Made by a program: the position numbers and the translations under genes. The notes under the pieces were generated by a model. The model was not told the DNA's origin, searched no databases, and saw only the letters and a program-made list of their open reading frames with translations. From positions 1,488,001 through 1,552,000 of the forward strand of contig NZ_CP064056.1 of the NCBI RefSeq assembly GCF_015775975.1: DNA of 64,000 nt. Direction: 5' to 3'. Positions 37,902-47,957 of this stretch are shown piece after piece; the stretch's first letter is position 1, and each line of letters starts with the position of its first letter. Source of the DNA: Staphylococcus lloydii (GTDB taxonomy: Bacteria; Bacillota; Bacilli; Staphylococcales; Staphylococcaceae).

Positions 37902-39389
37902 TTAATCAGCAACTTGTAGATCTACGTCATTAATATCAATACCTAACGCTTTTGCTACACCTTTACCATAGTTTTCGTCTGCTTTATAACAATGACGAAT
38001 ATGTCTATGTTGAACTTCTAATGTAGTGCCTTGCATTTCATTTGCTGTATTTTCAAAGATACGTTCTTGCTGTTCTTTAGATTGTAATCTAAATAATTTA
38101 CCTGGTTGTTCAAAGTAATTGTCATCATCTTGTCTAAAGTCGTATTCATATGCTTCGCCTTCTACTTCAAGACCTGGTTTTTTATATTCAGGTTGGCTTT
38201 CAAATGCCCCTTCACTATTAGGGTAATAATGTGGTCCGCCACCTTGGTTATTATCTAAAATTCTCATTTGACCATCTCTACTAAATGGACAAATATTTTC
38301 TACTCCTACGCCTTTAGGTTGGTTAACTGGTATTTGCCAATGGTTAACACCTAATCTATAACGTTGAGCGTCACCATATGAGAAAATACGACCTTGTAAC
38401 ATTTTGTCAGGAGAGAAATCAAGTCCTGGTACTATATTCGTTGGCGCGAATGCTGCTTGCTCTACGTCTTGGAAATAGTTATCAGGATTGCGATTTAATT
38501 CAAATTCTCCTACTTCAATTAAAGGATAATCTCCTTTATACCATACTTTTGTTAAATCAAACGGATTATCTTTATGGTTACGTGCTTGTTCCTCAGTCAT
38601 TACTTGGATATACATTTTCCATTTTGGATAATCTTTATTTTCAATTGCTTCAAATAAATCACGTTGTGATGATTCTCTATCATGAGCAATCGTTTGAGCA
38701 GCTTCATCTGGTTGTAGGTTTTCAATGCCTTGTTGAGTTCTATGATGGAATTTAACCCATACACGTTCACCTTTATCATTATACATTGAATAAGTATGTG
38801 AACCGAAACCATGCATATTACGGAAACCTTTTGGAATACCTCTGTCAGTCATTAAAATCGTTACTTGGTGTAACGCTTCTGGTAATGACGTCCAAAAATC
38901 CCAGTTATTTTGTGCACTTCGCATATTTGTTCGTGGATCTCTTTTAACCGCATGGTTTAAACTTGCGAATAATTTAGGATCTCTAAAGAAGAATACTGGT
39001 GTGTTATTACCAACTAAATCCCAGTTCCCTTCATCTGTATAGAATTTTAATGCGAAACCTCTAATATCGCGTTCTGCGTCGGCAGCGCCTCGTTCACCTG
39101 CTACTGTAGAAAAACGAGCAAACATTTCTGTTTGTTTACCTACTTCTGAAAAGATACTTGCACATGTATATTTTGTTATATCATTTGTAACAGTAAAAGT
39201 ACCAAATGCACCTGAACCTTTAGCGTGCATACGTCTTTCTGGTATTACTTCTCTATCAAAATGAGCCATTTGTTCTAAAAAGTACCAATCTTGCATTAAT
39301 AATGGACCTCTAGGGCCAGCTGTTAATGAATTTTCTCTATCTGATACTGGAGTTCCAAAAAGACCTGTTAATTTTTTATTATTAGCCAT
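37902..39389 (-). CDS. katA: catalase
   Basis: A 495-residue clade-3 haem catalase. Catalytic His is in [14 protein letters not shown]; the Asn is in [15 protein letters not shown]; the proximal haem tyrosine is in [12 protein letters not shown]. Small-subunit length, without a C-terminal flavodoxin-like domain. It detoxifies H2O2. GAGGGGG precedes the ATG. A PerR-type palindrome lies 20 bp upstream of the start, so peroxide control is expected. rpmG and the S14 gene lie downstream, as in S. aureus. Confidence 0.98.
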   Translation of the reverse strand: MANNKKLTGLFGTPVSDRENSLTAGPRGPLLMQDWYFLEQMAHFDREVIPERRMHAKGSGAFGTFTVTNDITKYTCASIFSEVGKQTEMFARFSTVAGERGAADAERDIRGFALKFYTDEGNWDLVGNNTPVFFFRDPKLFASLNHAVKRDPRTNMRSAQNNWDFWTSLPEALHQVTILMTDRGIPKGFRNMHGFGSHTYSMYNDKGERVWVKFHHRTQQGIENLQPDEAAQTIAHDRESSQRDLFEAIENKDYPKWKMYIQVMTEEQARNHKDNPFDLTKVWYKGDYPLIEVGEFELNRNPDNYFQDVEQAAFAPTNIVPGLDFSPDKMLQGRIFSYGDAQRYRLGVNHWQIPVNQPKGVGVENICPFSRDGQMRILDNNQGGGPHYYPNSEGAFESQPEYKKPGLEVEGEAYEYDFRQDDDNYFEQPGKLFRLQSKEQQERIFENTANEMQGTTLEVQHRHIRHCYKADENYGKGVAKALGIDINDVDLQVAD

Positions 39390-39407
39390 ATGTATTCCCC
39401 CTCTTTT

Positions 39408-39430
39408 TAGATAATAATAATTATTATCTA
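39408..39430. promoter_or_regulatory. PerR/Fur-family operator of katA
   Basis: A perfect 11-1-11 palindrome of A/T-rich sequence centred on 39419; left arm TAGATAATAAT, right arm its complement. The inner 15 bases follow the PerR/Fur 7-1-7 layout. It lies 19 bp before the katA ATG. Confidence 0.85.
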
Positions 39431-39546
39431 CAACTTATTTTAATCTATACCCACTTTTTAATCAAGAAAACCAAAATTATATCAAATTAAAATCAGATTT
39501 TTCAGAAAAAAATATTCTTTATTGCTTTAAAGTTATAAAAAAGTAA

Positions 39547-39575
39547 TTGCTAATAGCCTCCAAAACAATTACAAT
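39547..39575 (+). promoter_or_regulatory. promoter of the amino-acid permease gene
   Basis: TTGCTA (39547-39552), 17 bp, TACAAT (39570-39575). It leaves a leader of only ~25 nt, so there is no room for a lysine riboswitch or T-box. Confidence 0.65.
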
Positions 39576-39607
39576 AGTCTGTAAATAAATAAATTAGGAG
39601 ACTAATT

Positions 39608-41047
39608 ATGGCACAAAATAAATTAAGTCGTGGCCTTAGTTCAAGGCATATTTCAATGATAGCTATTGGCGGTGCAATTGGGACTGGCCTGTTTGTAGCA
39701 ACAGGAAGTGTCGTCTCTCAAGCTGGCCCAGGTGGCGCCATACTAGCTTATTTAATTATAGGGATAATGTTATATTTCTTAATGTCATCTATCGGAGAGT
39801 TAGCTACTATCTATCCTGTTTCAGGATCTTTTAGTTCATATTCAGCTCGTTTTGTTGATAGTTCATTAGGGTTTACAGTGGGATGGTTATATTGGGTTAT
39901 TTGGGTAATGGTTGCTAGTGTTGATATTATCATTGCTTCAAGTGTTTTAAGCTACTGGGAAGTTTTTCACTTCTTCTCATCCGTGACGTGGAGCATTATC
40001 TTTTTAGTGATTTTATTTTTACTAAACATATTTTCAGTTAAAGCTTTTGGAGAAGCAGAATTTTGGTTATCACTGATAAAAGTACTAACGATTATTATAT
40101 TTATCATTGTTGGAGTCTTAACAATTGTAGGTATTTTAGGAGGTAAAACTTATGGTTTGTCTAACTACTCCGTTGGCGAAGCACCATTTGTCGGTGGTAT
40201 ATCAGGATTTCTAGGCGTACTATTAATTGCAGGTTTCTCTGTAGGTGGTACGGAAGTTGTTGCAGTTACTGCAGGTGAGTCCGATAATCCACATCGCTCT
40301 ATGCCTAAAGCAATCAAACAAGTATTTTGGAGAATATTATTATTCTACGTATTATCTATAGCAGTGATTGCAGCAATTATTCCTTATACAGATCCACTAC
40401 TATTAAATAAGAGTGAGTCTGCCAACCAAAGTCCATTCACAATCGTGTTTGACCGCGTTGGTATTGCTTTTGCTGCTTCTGTGATTAATGCTGTAATATT
40501 AACGTCGTTATTATCTGCAGCTAACTCTGGTCTTTATACTTCAAGTCGTATGTTATTCGCGATGGGTCAAGATAAACAAGCACCTAAATTTTTATCAAGT
40601 TTAAATAAAGGGACAAAATTACCGGTACCCGCTATATTAACAACATTTGTTATTGTTTTTGCGATTATCATGCTAGCTCAAATACAATCCAATATTGTAT
40701 TTACACTACTAAATATAATCGGTTCCCTAGTCATTTTCGTTTGGGCCTCTAGTATTTTAGCTCAAGTTAGACTAAGGAAAGCAATTAAAAAACAAAATAA
40801 AGATCCCGATGAAGTATTACCGTACAAAGCACCATTTTATCCTGTTGGACCAATTATTGTAATCGTAGCTTTACTATTCTTGTTTTTAGGTAACACAATT
40901 GGCGCTTTATTAGCTGGTGATATTGCAAGTTTATTAAGAAATATCATCCCAGTTATTATATTGATTATCGTATACTTAGTTCATAAGTTGATGTTTAAAA
41001 CTAAAGTTGTAAAATTAGAAAATATCGATTTAACAAATAAATATTAA
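39608..41047 (+). CDS. amino-acid permease (APC family, GabP/LysP-like)
   Basis: A 479-residue permease with 12 predicted membrane spans. The start MAQNKLSRGLSSRHISMIAIGG continues into the family signature GGAIGTGLFVATGSVVSQAGPGG; span 3 holds SIGELATIYPVSGSFSSYS; later blocks are VGGTEVVAVTAGESDNPHRSMP and SAANSGLYTSSRMLFAMGQD. This places it in the amino acid transporter subfamily with LysP, GabP and ProY. The substrate is not decided by sequence; staphylococcal annotation usually says lysine or GABA. Divergent from katA; AGGAG precedes the ATG. Confidence 0.88.
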   Translation: MAQNKLSRGLSSRHISMIAIGGAIGTGLFVATGSVVSQAGPGGAILAYLIIGIMLYFLMSSIGELATIYPVSGSFSSYSARFVDSSLGFTVGWLYWVIWVMVASVDIIIASSVLSYWEVFHFFSSVTWSIIFLVILFLLNIFSVKAFGEAEFWLSLIKVLTIIIFIIVGVLTIVGILGGKTYGLSNYSVGEAPFVGGISGFLGVLLIAGFSVGGTEVVAVTAGESDNPHRSMPKAIKQVFWRILLFYVLSIAVIAAIIPYTDPLLLNKSESANQSPFTIVFDRVGIAFAASVINAVILTSLLSAANSGLYTSSRMLFAMGQDKQAPKFLSSLNKGTKLPVPAILTTFVIVFAIIMLAQIQSNIVFTLLNIIGSLVIFVWASSILAQVRLRKAIKKQNKDPDEVLPYKAPFYPVGPIIVIVALLFLFLGNTIGALLAGDIASLLRNIIPVIILIIVYLVHKLMFKTKVVKLENIDLTNKY

Positions 41048-41184
41048 GCATATTTTTAATGAGGCATACAAATTCACTTGTGTGCCTCTTTTATTTAACG
41101 TCAATTTAATTTTATATTATTTTAAGTTACCCAAATATATAGTATAATCAAATTAATTATATAGGTATTATGAGGTGGAAAATT

Positions 41185-41499
41185 ATGGTTGGACAAACAA
41201 ACTTATTTGATGATGTTATGAAACCAGAAGAACGTTTTGTTATCGTAGTTCAAGCATTAGAAAACTTAAACGATAAATTAATCAAGCGTACGTTAAGAGA
41301 ATATAGTAGTTTAACGCACGATCAGATGGAAAGTTTATTCGAACATTTAAAAGATTTATTTTTAGAAGAAGCGTTTACTGAAAATCAATCCGCCTTTTCT
41401 ATTACTGTCTACACTAACTTAGATTATGCGGCGGACCAAGTATATGCTCATGTTAAAAGACATAGAGGCAAACATGAATGGACACATACAGCAAAATAA
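41185..41499 (+). CDS. uncharacterised staphylococcal protein (104 aa)
   Basis: I do not recognise a family. The protein begins MVGQTNLFDDVMKPEERFVIVVQALENLND, is soluble, acidic in its first half and basic at the end (HVKRHRGKHEWTHTAK). It looks all or mostly helical, with no signal, span or Cys. GAGGTGG lies 7 bases before ATG 41185; an in-frame ATG at 41170 overlaps that site. A strong terminator follows, so it stands alone. The short, convergent arrangement with the HAD gene gives no hint of function. Confidence 0.8.
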   Translation: MVGQTNLFDDVMKPEERFVIVVQALENLNDKLIKRTLREYSSLTHDQMESLFEHLKDLFLEEAFTENQSAFSITVYTNLDYAADQVYAHVKRHRGKHEWTHTAK

Positions 41500-41526
41500 A
41501 CCATACAGATCGAAACTTAAACATCT

Positions 41527-41569
41527 CTAAATAATAAAAGAGCTAATCCGTGATGGATTAGCTCTTTTA
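41527..41569. terminator. bidirectional terminator (copy B of the repeated hairpin)
   Basis: AAAAGAGCTAATCC pairs with GGATTAGCTCTTTT around a 5-base loop without mismatch, with A and T runs outside. It is a 43-base near-copy of the hairpin at 37809-37851; one change in the stem is compensated on the other arm. Confidence 0.9.
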
Positions 41570-41609
41570 TTTTGAGTATAGGTATTTATGATCCATACTC
41601 TTTTTTTAT

Positions 41610-42413
41610 TTATAGTAGCGATTTTAAAGCATAAGGAATGCCATTTTCAGCATTACTTAAAGTTACTTCATCTGCGATAGATTTTACTTGATCATTCGCG
41701 TTATCCATTGCATATGCACGACCTACTATTTCAAGCATAGAGATGTCGTTAGGGCTGTCACCAAAAGCTACAACTTGAGAAAGCTCAATATTTAATTTTT
41801 CACACAATAAAGTGACTGCGTTCCCTTTAGACACACCTGTGGCCATAAATTCAAGAAAGTAAGGTTTACTCGTAGTTACATCTATATCTTCATTAAAATA
41901 GCCATTTAACGAATCTAATGCCTTAACAATATTAGGTACATAGTCTACACCCATGACTTTTGGAACATCTTCTTGAATATATGTTTTAATGTCATCTACT
42001 TTTCGCATTGGTAAACCCGTTAATTCGGATTCAATATTCATATATTCGTGTTCGCCTTCATAAATGATATGCCCATCTTTATAAGTTAAAATGAAGAATT
42101 CATTTCTACGACAATAATCTACAATTAAATCAAAGTTTTCTTTAGATACTGGTCTATTTACTTCTACTTCTTCAGATGCAACATTTATCGTTTTTCCACC
42201 ATTATAACTAATAACATAACTTTGGTGTTTGTCTAGATTTAATAAACGTGCAGTGGGTAACATCCCTTCAGTCGGTCTACCAGAAGCTAAGACAACTTTA
42301 TATCCCTCTTCTTGAATACGAATTAAGTAATCTTTCGTTTCTTCACTTACTTCATTCTCATGATTCATAAGAGTATCGTCCATATCCATAACAATTAATT
42401 TATAATTTCCCAT
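41610..42413 (-). CDS. HAD-superfamily Cof-type sugar-phosphatase
   Basis: A 267-residue HAD-IIB hydrolase. Motif I MDMDDTLMNHEN with the two catalytic Asp, motif II ASGRPTEG, motif III Lys (TGVSKGNAV) and motif IV GDSPNDISMLE are intact, and a C2B cap lies between. Likely cleaves phosphosugars or FMN-type phosphates in the cytoplasm; specificity is not predictable. Lies downstream of thrB in the same direction (45 bp), so it may be carried on the hom-thrC-thrB transcript. Confidence 0.9.
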   Translation of the reverse strand: MGNYKLIVMDMDDTLMNHENEVSEETKDYLIRIQEEGYKVVLASGRPTEGMLPTARLLNLDKHQSYVISYNGGKTINVASEEVEVNRPVSKENFDLIVDYCRRNEFFILTYKDGHIIYEGEHEYMNIESELTGLPMRKVDDIKTYIQEDVPKVMGVDYVPNIVKALDSLNGYFNEDIDVTTSKPYFLEFMATGVSKGNAVTLLCEKLNIELSQVVAFGDSPNDISMLEIVGRAYAMDNANDQVKSIADEVTLSNAENGIPYALKSLL

Positions 42414-42458
42414 TTGGTTATTGCTCCTTTCACCTTCTTAACACTATCATACACTACT

Positions 42459-43379
42459 TTAATGTTTTTGGTATACCTCTTCGGCAATAACTCCGGATTC
42501 ATTAATTGATAACAATTCTGACTTACAGTCTTCAAATTGTTTTTTTAATGTTCTAACGAGTTGGCCACTTTTATCACGACTAATTAAAGTCATAATTGTG
42601 GGCCCAGCACCACTTATAACTGTTGCATAAGCTTGATGCGTTTTAGCTATAGCTTTAACTTCTTCAAATTCGGGGATTAAAAATTGTCTAAATGGTTCAT
42701 GAAAACCATCTTGTTCCATCATTTTCCCAGCTAACTCGTAGTTGTGTTGAATTAATGCACTTATCATCGTATTACTGATTGCACTATTTTGTACTGCCTT
42801 TTTATAAGAAAATGTATCAGGTAAAACATTTCTAGAATCTTCTGTTTTTAATTTATAGGGTGGAATCGTTACTATGACATCCACTTTGGGTGTATCTATA
42901 TAAGAAACTTCCGTCACATTAGAGTCGGCGTTATAATAACCTAATACTAAGCCACCGTATATCGTGGGTGCTACATTATCTGGATGACCTTCAAATTCTG
43001 TAGCTAATTGCAATAATTCATATTTAGATAATTCAATGTCACCAAAGTAGTTCGCTATGTATAATGCACCTACTAAGGCAGATGCAGATGACCCCAAACC
43101 TCTTGCTAATGGAATTTCACTTCTCATTTCTACGTCCAAATTAGGTAAAGTCACATTATATTTACTAGCTACTTGCTGTGCAATTTGATAAATATAGTGC
43201 GTTTCATCGGTTGGTAAATCGTCGACATTAGGTCCAATATGATGAAAGCGCCAATGCGGTTGATTATTTATTTTAACTTCTAAATATAAAAATTTATTTA
43301 AAGCCATACCAATAGAGTCAAAACCGACACCTAAATTAGCTGTAGATGCCGGGACTTTTAAAGTTAGCACATGTTCCAT
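42459..43379 (-). CDS. thrB: homoserine kinase
   Basis: GHMP-family kinase, 306 residues, phosphorylating homoserine for threonine synthesis. The ATP-binding loop is [22 protein letters not shown]; the N-terminal substrate motif is [20 protein letters not shown] and the C-terminal motif is [13 protein letters not shown]. Starts one base after the thrC stop codon, so translation is coupled. Confidence 0.97.
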   Translation of the reverse strand: MEHVLTLKVPASTANLGVGFDSIGMALNKFLYLEVKINNQPHWRFHHIGPNVDDLPTDETHYIYQIAQQVASKYNVTLPNLDVEMRSEIPLARGLGSSASALVGALYIANYFGDIELSKYELLQLATEFEGHPDNVAPTIYGGLVLGYYNADSNVTEVSYIDTPKVDVIVTIPPYKLKTEDSRNVLPDTFSYKKAVQNSAISNTMISALIQHNYELAGKMMEQDGFHEPFRQFLIPEFEEVKAIAKTHQAYATVISGAGPTIMTLISRDKSGQLVRTLKKQFEDCKSELLSINESGVIAEEVYQKH

Positions 43380-43380
43380 A

Positions 43381-44445
43381 TTAAAGTGCTCCTTTAATAT
43401 ACTTTAATATGCTTTCTCTATCATTTGGTAATGGTTGTATTGGATCATCCAATAATGAAATAGCAGTATCTGGGTCTTTTAAACCGTTACCAGTTAGCAC
43501 AGCTACTACTTTTTTACCTTTAGGCAATTTATTCGCTCTATGCAATTTAATTAAACCAGCGATTGAAGCATTACTTGCCGGTTCACTAAAAATACCTTCT
43601 TTTGTTGCCATTAATTTATACGCCTCTAAAATCTCTTCATCTGTAACACTATCGATTAGGCCATTCGATTCATTAATTGCATTTGTAGCCTTTTCCCAAC
43701 TTGCTGGATTACCAATACGAATAGCAGTTGCTACAGTGTCGGGATTTTTCACAACTTTATTTTGAACGATTGGTGACGCACCTTCCGCTTGGAAACCATA
43801 CATATTAGGCAATTGTGTATCTAATTGATCATGAAATTCTTTGAAACCTTTCCAATAAGCAGTAATATTACCCGCATTACCTACAGGAATAGCCAAAATA
43901 TCTGGTGCTACACCATCTAATTGATGTACTACTTCGAAAGCACCTGTTTTTTGGCCTTCAATTCTATATGGGTTCACAGAGTTTACAAGTTCGATATCAC
44001 CATTTTCAGCCACTTCTTTAACAATCTCTAATGCTTCATCGAAATTACCTTCGATTGATACGATTTCTGCACCATACATTACTGCTTGTGATAATTTACC
44101 TAAAGCTATTTTTCCTTCAGGAATAACGACGATAGCTTTTAATCCTGCTCTAGCAGCATAGGCAGCTGCTGATGCAGACGTATTACCAGTAGAAGCACAA
44201 ATAACTATTTTTTTGCCTTCTTCTTTTGCTTTAGTCATTGCCATGACCATGCCTCTATCTTTAAATGAACCAGTAGGATTTGCACCTTCATATTTAACAT
44301 ATAACTCAATATCTAACATTTTTGATAAGTTTTCACAGTGTACAAGTGGTGTTTGACCCTCGTTTAATGTGATTTTTGGAGTGTTTTCATTTACAGGTAA
44401 ATACGATTTAAACTCTTCAACTAAACCTTGCCATCTTTTCATCAT
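43381..44445 (-). CDS. thrC: threonine synthase
   Basis: PLP enzyme of 354 residues that turns O-phosphohomoserine into threonine. The PLP lysine is in [14 protein letters not shown]; the phosphate loop is [12 protein letters not shown] and the serine-dehydratase family block [20 protein letters not shown] is present. It is the short, Bacillus-type form. AAGGAG precedes the first of two ATG codons by 7 bases. Middle gene of hom-thrC-thrB. Confidence 0.97.
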   Translation of the reverse strand: MMKRWQGLVEEFKSYLPVNENTPKITLNEGQTPLVHCENLSKMLDIELYVKYEGANPTGSFKDRGMVMAMTKAKEEGKKIVICASTGNTSASAAAYAARAGLKAIVVIPEGKIALGKLSQAVMYGAEIVSIEGNFDEALEIVKEVAENGDIELVNSVNPYRIEGQKTGAFEVVHQLDGVAPDILAIPVGNAGNITAYWKGFKEFHDQLDTQLPNMYGFQAEGASPIVQNKVVKNPDTVATAIRIGNPASWEKATNAINESNGLIDSVTDEEILEAYKLMATKEGIFSEPASNASIAGLIKLHRANKLPKGKKVVAVLTGNGLKDPDTAISLLDDPIQPLPNDRESILKYIKGAL

Positions 44446-44447
44446 AA

Positions 44448-45728
44448 TTAAACTCCTTCTACTGGGTATACTTTATTAACATTAAATCCTGCATTCGCTA
44501 TTAAGTGTTCAGGTGACTGATCAATGCCCAATACTACAACACTTACTGTTTCTTCGTTTCTTTGCTGAACGTCTAAACTTTTATGCAGTGGTAACACTTG
44601 TTTAATATCAGCTTTTATTTTATTTAAATCTTGGTTATTTCCATCTATTACTAGATAGAAATTTGATTTTTCTTTAATTGTGACAGTATCTTCATCATCC
44701 ATCATTTCTTTAGTTTCATCAGTTTTCAATTCAAAATGAGGTGGTAACGTATGCAAATCATATTCAAATTGCAATGCAACATTTAATAAATCACTTACTA
44801 CTGCACTACCAGTTGCTAAACTGCCTGCCCCTTTACCATAGAACATTGTTTCGCCAACTGCGTCACCAATAACATAAATCGCATTATATTCGTCTTCAAC
44901 AGCAGACAATTGATGTGCTTTACTAATTAAAGTTGGTGCTACAGATGCATTCACTTTGCCTTGTTCATAAGTCCCTTTACCGACTAGTTTAATTTTGTAA
45001 CCTAAATCATCAGCAACTTGAATATCTTCTAAAGTAACGTCACTAATCCCTTTACGTTTAACGTCGGTCAAGTTAATAACTTGGTTGAATGATAAATAAG
45101 ACGTGATAACAACTTTTCTCGCTGCATCAATACCTTCAACGTCATCTGTAGGATCTGCTTCAGCAAACCCTAAACGCTGTGCTTCATCTAATGCATCTTC
45201 AAAAGATGTTTGTTCACGTGTCATTTTGCTAAGTATAAAGTTAGACGTACCATTTAAAATTCCCATAAATTTACTAATGTTGTTGGCATTTAATCCATTA
45301 TTGATAGCGTTAACGATTGGAATGCCACCAGCGACACTAGCTTCATATTTCAATGCTACGCTATTGCTTTGCGCTAAATCTTCTAGAACGTTTAAATGCA
45401 CTGCAAGTAAGTCTTTATTAGCAGTAATAACATGTTTCTTTTGACTTAATGCACTCTTCAACCAGTCAACCGTCGGCTCAATGCCTCCCATAACTTCTAC
45501 CACTATATCAATTGAATCATCTTCTAAAATATCATTTACATCTTCAGTTAAATGGTATTTGCTAACGTTTAGCGGTCTTTTCTTAGAAATATCATTTACT
45601 AAAATATGCTTTATATTGATTTCCTTGTGAATTGTTTCGATAATTTGTTGCCTATTCTCTTCAATAATTTTTACAACACCTGATCCTACAGTGCCTAGAC
45701 CAAGTAATGCTACATTCAATTCCTTCAT
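44448..45728 (-). CDS. hom: homoserine dehydrogenase
   Basis: NAD(P)-dependent enzyme of 426 residues reducing aspartate semialdehyde to homoserine. The Rossmann motif [12 protein letters not shown] is at the N-terminus; the catalytic block [32 protein letters not shown] and [17 protein letters not shown] follow; the C-terminal ~75 residues fit an ACT domain. It is monofunctional: aspartokinase is the divergent gene. The start is ATG 45728, behind GGAGGAATG. A good promoter (45797-45825) is located upstream. Confidence 0.97.
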   Translation of the reverse strand: MKELNVALLGLGTVGSGVVKIIEENRQQIIETIHKEINIKHILVNDISKKRPLNVSKYHLTEDVNDILEDDSIDIVVEVMGGIEPTVDWLKSALSQKKHVITANKDLLAVHLNVLEDLAQSNSVALKYEASVAGGIPIVNAINNGLNANNISKFMGILNGTSNFILSKMTREQTSFEDALDEAQRLGFAEADPTDDVEGIDAARKVVITSYLSFNQVINLTDVKRKGISDVTLEDIQVADDLGYKIKLVGKGTYEQGKVNASVAPTLISKAHQLSAVEDEYNAIYVIGDAVGETMFYGKGAGSLATGSAVVSDLLNVALQFEYDLHTLPPHFELKTDETKEMMDDEDTVTIKEKSNFYLVIDGNNQDLNKIKADIKQVLPLHKSLDVQQRNEETVSVVVLGIDQSPEHLIANAGFNVNKVYPVEGV

Positions 45729-45796
45729 AATTTCATTCCTCCGTTGTTCATCTAAAAAATACAATTGTACACTTGAAAAATACTAGAATATGATAT

Positions 45797-45856
45797 AGTA
45801 TAAATTCATTCCCAAAATTTGTAAAGTTTGCTAGTTTTGAATTATATTAATATCCT
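45797..45856. promoter_or_regulatory. back-to-back promoters of hom and lysC
   Basis: hom (minus): TTTACA 45820-45825, 17 bp, TATACT 45797-45802. lysC (plus): TTGCTA 45828-45833, 17 bp, TATCCT 45851-45856. The two -35 boxes are two bases apart, so one bound protein could affect both. Confidence 0.75.
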
Positions 45857-45883
45857 ATCATTGTTGAAAACAAAACTAAACAA

Positions 45884-45898
45884 AATTTTCTGATTTTT
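45884..45898 (+). promoter_or_regulatory. CodY-like box in the lysC leader
   Basis: AATTTTCTGATTTTT matches AATTTTCWGAAAATT at 12 of 15 bases; it lies ~20 bp after the predicted lysC start and just before the ribosome site. Weak by itself, but genes of this pathway are known CodY targets in S. aureus. Confidence 0.45.
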
Positions 45899-45916
45899 TT
45901 GAAAGGTTGTAAAATT

Positions 45917-47284
45917 ATGAAAGTAGCTAAATTCGGTGGAAGTTCTGTATCAAATGCAGAACAGATAAAAAAAGTATTGAAGATTGTTAATTCTGACCCT
46001 GAAAGAAAGATAACAATTGTTTCTGCACCAGGTAAGAGACATCAGTCAGATATTAAAACGACTGATTTATTAATTAGGTTATATGAGAAAGCAATTGCTA
46101 AATTGAACTATACTGCTAAAAAAGAAGAAATCGTACAACGTTATGCAGATATTGTGCATGAACTTAACATGGATGACCATATTTTGAAATCCATTGACGA
46201 AACGTTAGAACGCTATATTACTACATTGAAAAATAAACCGCCGCGTTTACTAGATGCGCTTCTTTCTTGTGGCGAAGATTTTAATGCTCAAATTATTGCT
46301 GAATATAACAATAGTCAAGGCATCCCAACTCGTTATGTGTCACCTGGAGAAGCAGGTATTACGGTAAGTGATTTGCCTCAAAACGCACAAATTCTAGATC
46401 ACTCTTATGAAGAATTATATAACTTACGCAATTATAAGGAAAAATTAATCATTCCCGGCTTTTTTGGTATATCGAGACAAAATTATGTTGTAACATTCCC
46501 TAGAGGCGGCTCAGACATTACTGGTGCCATAGTAGCTAGAGGAGTAAGAGCTGATTTATACGAAAACTTCACAGACGTATCTGGTATTTTCAGAGCTAAC
46601 CCGGTTATTGTTAAACAACCGCAAGTTATCGATGAAATTACTTATCGAGAAATGCGAGAATTATCTTATGCAGGATTTGGGGTTTTTCACGATGAGGCTT
46701 TACAACCATTACATAAAGACCGCATCCCAGTATTAATTAAAAATACGAATAGACCGCATGAATTAGGTACATATATTCGTCATGACAGAGAAATTAATAC
46801 AAATAACGTCGTAAGTGGTATTAGTTGTGATAAAGGCTTCACAGTTATTAATATCAAGAAATATTTAATGAACAGACAAGTAGGTTTTACTCGTAAAGTT
46901 TTAGGTGTCCTAGAAGATTATAATATTTCATTTGACCACATGCCTTCTGGTATCGACAGTATAAGTATTATAATGCGCTCTAAAGAAATTGAGCACAAAG
47001 AAGAACAAGTATTAAATGATATTCGTAAACATTGTGACGTAGATGAATTAGGAGTTGAACATGATTTAGCTATTTTGATGATTGTTGGAGAAGGTATGCA
47101 TCGTATTGTTGGTACCGCTAGTCGCATAACGCATGCTTTAGCTGAAGCTAACATCAACTTAAAAATGATGAACCAAGGTGCTTCAGAAATATCAATCATG
47201 TTTGGTATTGATGTCGAAGATGCTGAAAAAGCAGTTAAAGCAACTTATGAATATTGTTATAACGGTAAATGTATCGTCACATAA
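45917..47284 (+). CDS. lysC: aspartate kinase (YclM/ThrD-type)
   Basis: First enzyme of the aspartate family pathway. It is 455 residues, the single-polypeptide form with no internal beta-subunit start. Kinase motifs KFGGSSVSNAEQIKK, VTFPRGGSDITGAI and YENFTDVSGIFRANP are intact; two ACT domains (from ~residue 310) carry the feedback site. Closest to Bacillus aspartokinase III (YclM), threonine/lysine sensitive. Starts at ATG 45917 after GAAAGGTTG. Divergent from hom, so the two halves of the threonine route share one control region. Confidence 0.93.
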   Translation: MKVAKFGGSSVSNAEQIKKVLKIVNSDPERKITIVSAPGKRHQSDIKTTDLLIRLYEKAIAKLNYTAKKEEIVQRYADIVHELNMDDHILKSIDETLERYITTLKNKPPRLLDALLSCGEDFNAQIIAEYNNSQGIPTRYVSPGEAGITVSDLPQNAQILDHSYEELYNLRNYKEKLIIPGFFGISRQNYVVTFPRGGSDITGAIVARGVRADLYENFTDVSGIFRANPVIVKQPQVIDEITYREMRELSYAGFGVFHDEALQPLHKDRIPVLIKNTNRPHELGTYIRHDREINTNNVVSGISCDKGFTVINIKKYLMNRQVGFTRKVLGVLEDYNISFDHMPSGIDSISIIMRSKEIEHKEEQVLNDIRKHCDVDELGVEHDLAILMIVGEGMHRIVGTASRITHALAEANINLKMMNQGASEISIMFGIDVEDAEKAVKATYEYCYNGKCIVT

Positions 47285-47290
47285 CACACA

Positions 47291-47352
47291 AAAATCCTTT
47301 AAATCTTAGTATAAAACGCATCATTTATACTTGTTGATTTAAAGGATTTTAT
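47291..47352. terminator. long bidirectional terminator, lysC / downstream gene
   Basis: AAAATCCTTTAAATC (47291-47305) pairs perfectly with 47336-47350; an inner AGTATAAA/TTTATACT stem extends it. It overlaps the last codons of the minus-strand gene. Confidence 0.92.
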
Positions 47353-47939
47353 ATTACATTTTTTTCGGAAATAAGCGCTTGATTAATGCGTTCATCTCCA
47401 ACAACTAATCTCAAGATAACAAACTGATAATAACTTAATGCGTCGATAACATTACGGTAATTAGGTAATTGATGATAATCGATTGGATCTAGCAATTCAT
47501 ACATTAGTACAATTTCTGGTTTAATGTAATCTACATCCCACTTAATTGAATGAAAATATATGTGTTTTTCAGGCAAGCGAATATTATTATCTAAACGAAA
47601 CATCCAGTCATCATTTTTTACATCATAGACGATTACAGTCATTATCATCGTGTCACCATCATATATATTAGCATGTGTAAGCGACTTAAAATTAATTTTA
47701 GTAAAGTCTGTACTTTCATGTTGATCATCATATAATTTAATTGTATATCCTTCAGGTATATATTTAATAACTTCAGAAAAATAAGTACGTTGTACACTTA
47801 TATCTATTTTTTTATTTAAGTCAAAAGCATCATGTAAAAAGAGTTGCTTAGCTATTTCTCCATTAAATTTAAAATAATTACCTACATTATCAATTAATTT
47901 GTAAACGACAGTTTCTACGTTCTTAAATTCTCTGCTCAA
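47349..47939 (-). CDS. degenerate nucleotidyltransferase-fold protein, function unknown
   Basis: 196 residues from TTG 47939, 6 bases after AGGAGGTGA; longer frames run through the promoter and cre site and are not plausible. The order of motifs recalls Lnu/AadB-type antibiotic nucleotidyltransferases: FNGEIAKQLFLHDAF (usual GGWAID block), KKIDISVQRTYFSEVI (usual H-x-DIDI block), EGYTIKLYD, DDWMFRLDNNIRLPEKHIYF and YIKPEIVLMYELLDP (usual PE-x-LL block). The metal-binding Asp pattern is altered (KIDIS), so activity is doubtful. Adjacent to an HTH-less DeoR-type protein. The family call is by pattern only. Confidence 0.6.
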   Translation of the reverse strand: MSREFKNVETVVYKLIDNVGNYFKFNGEIAKQLFLHDAFDLNKKIDISVQRTYFSEVIKYIPEGYTIKLYDDQHESTDFTKINFKSLTHANIYDGDTMIMTVIVYDVKNDDWMFRLDNNIRLPEKHIYFHSIKWDVDYIKPEIVLMYELLDPIDYHQLPNYRNVIDALSYYQFVILRLVVGDERINQALISEKNVI

Positions 47940-47957
47940 ATGAATGTCACCTCCTGA

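Noticed and set aside
45103..45444. 113-codon plus-strand frame opposite hom
   Set aside because: Shadow of the conserved hom coding sequence.
45729..45916. T-box or lysine riboswitch ahead of hom or lysC
   Set aside because: Predicted leaders are about 50-60 nt, too short, and no specifier or T-box motif is seen.
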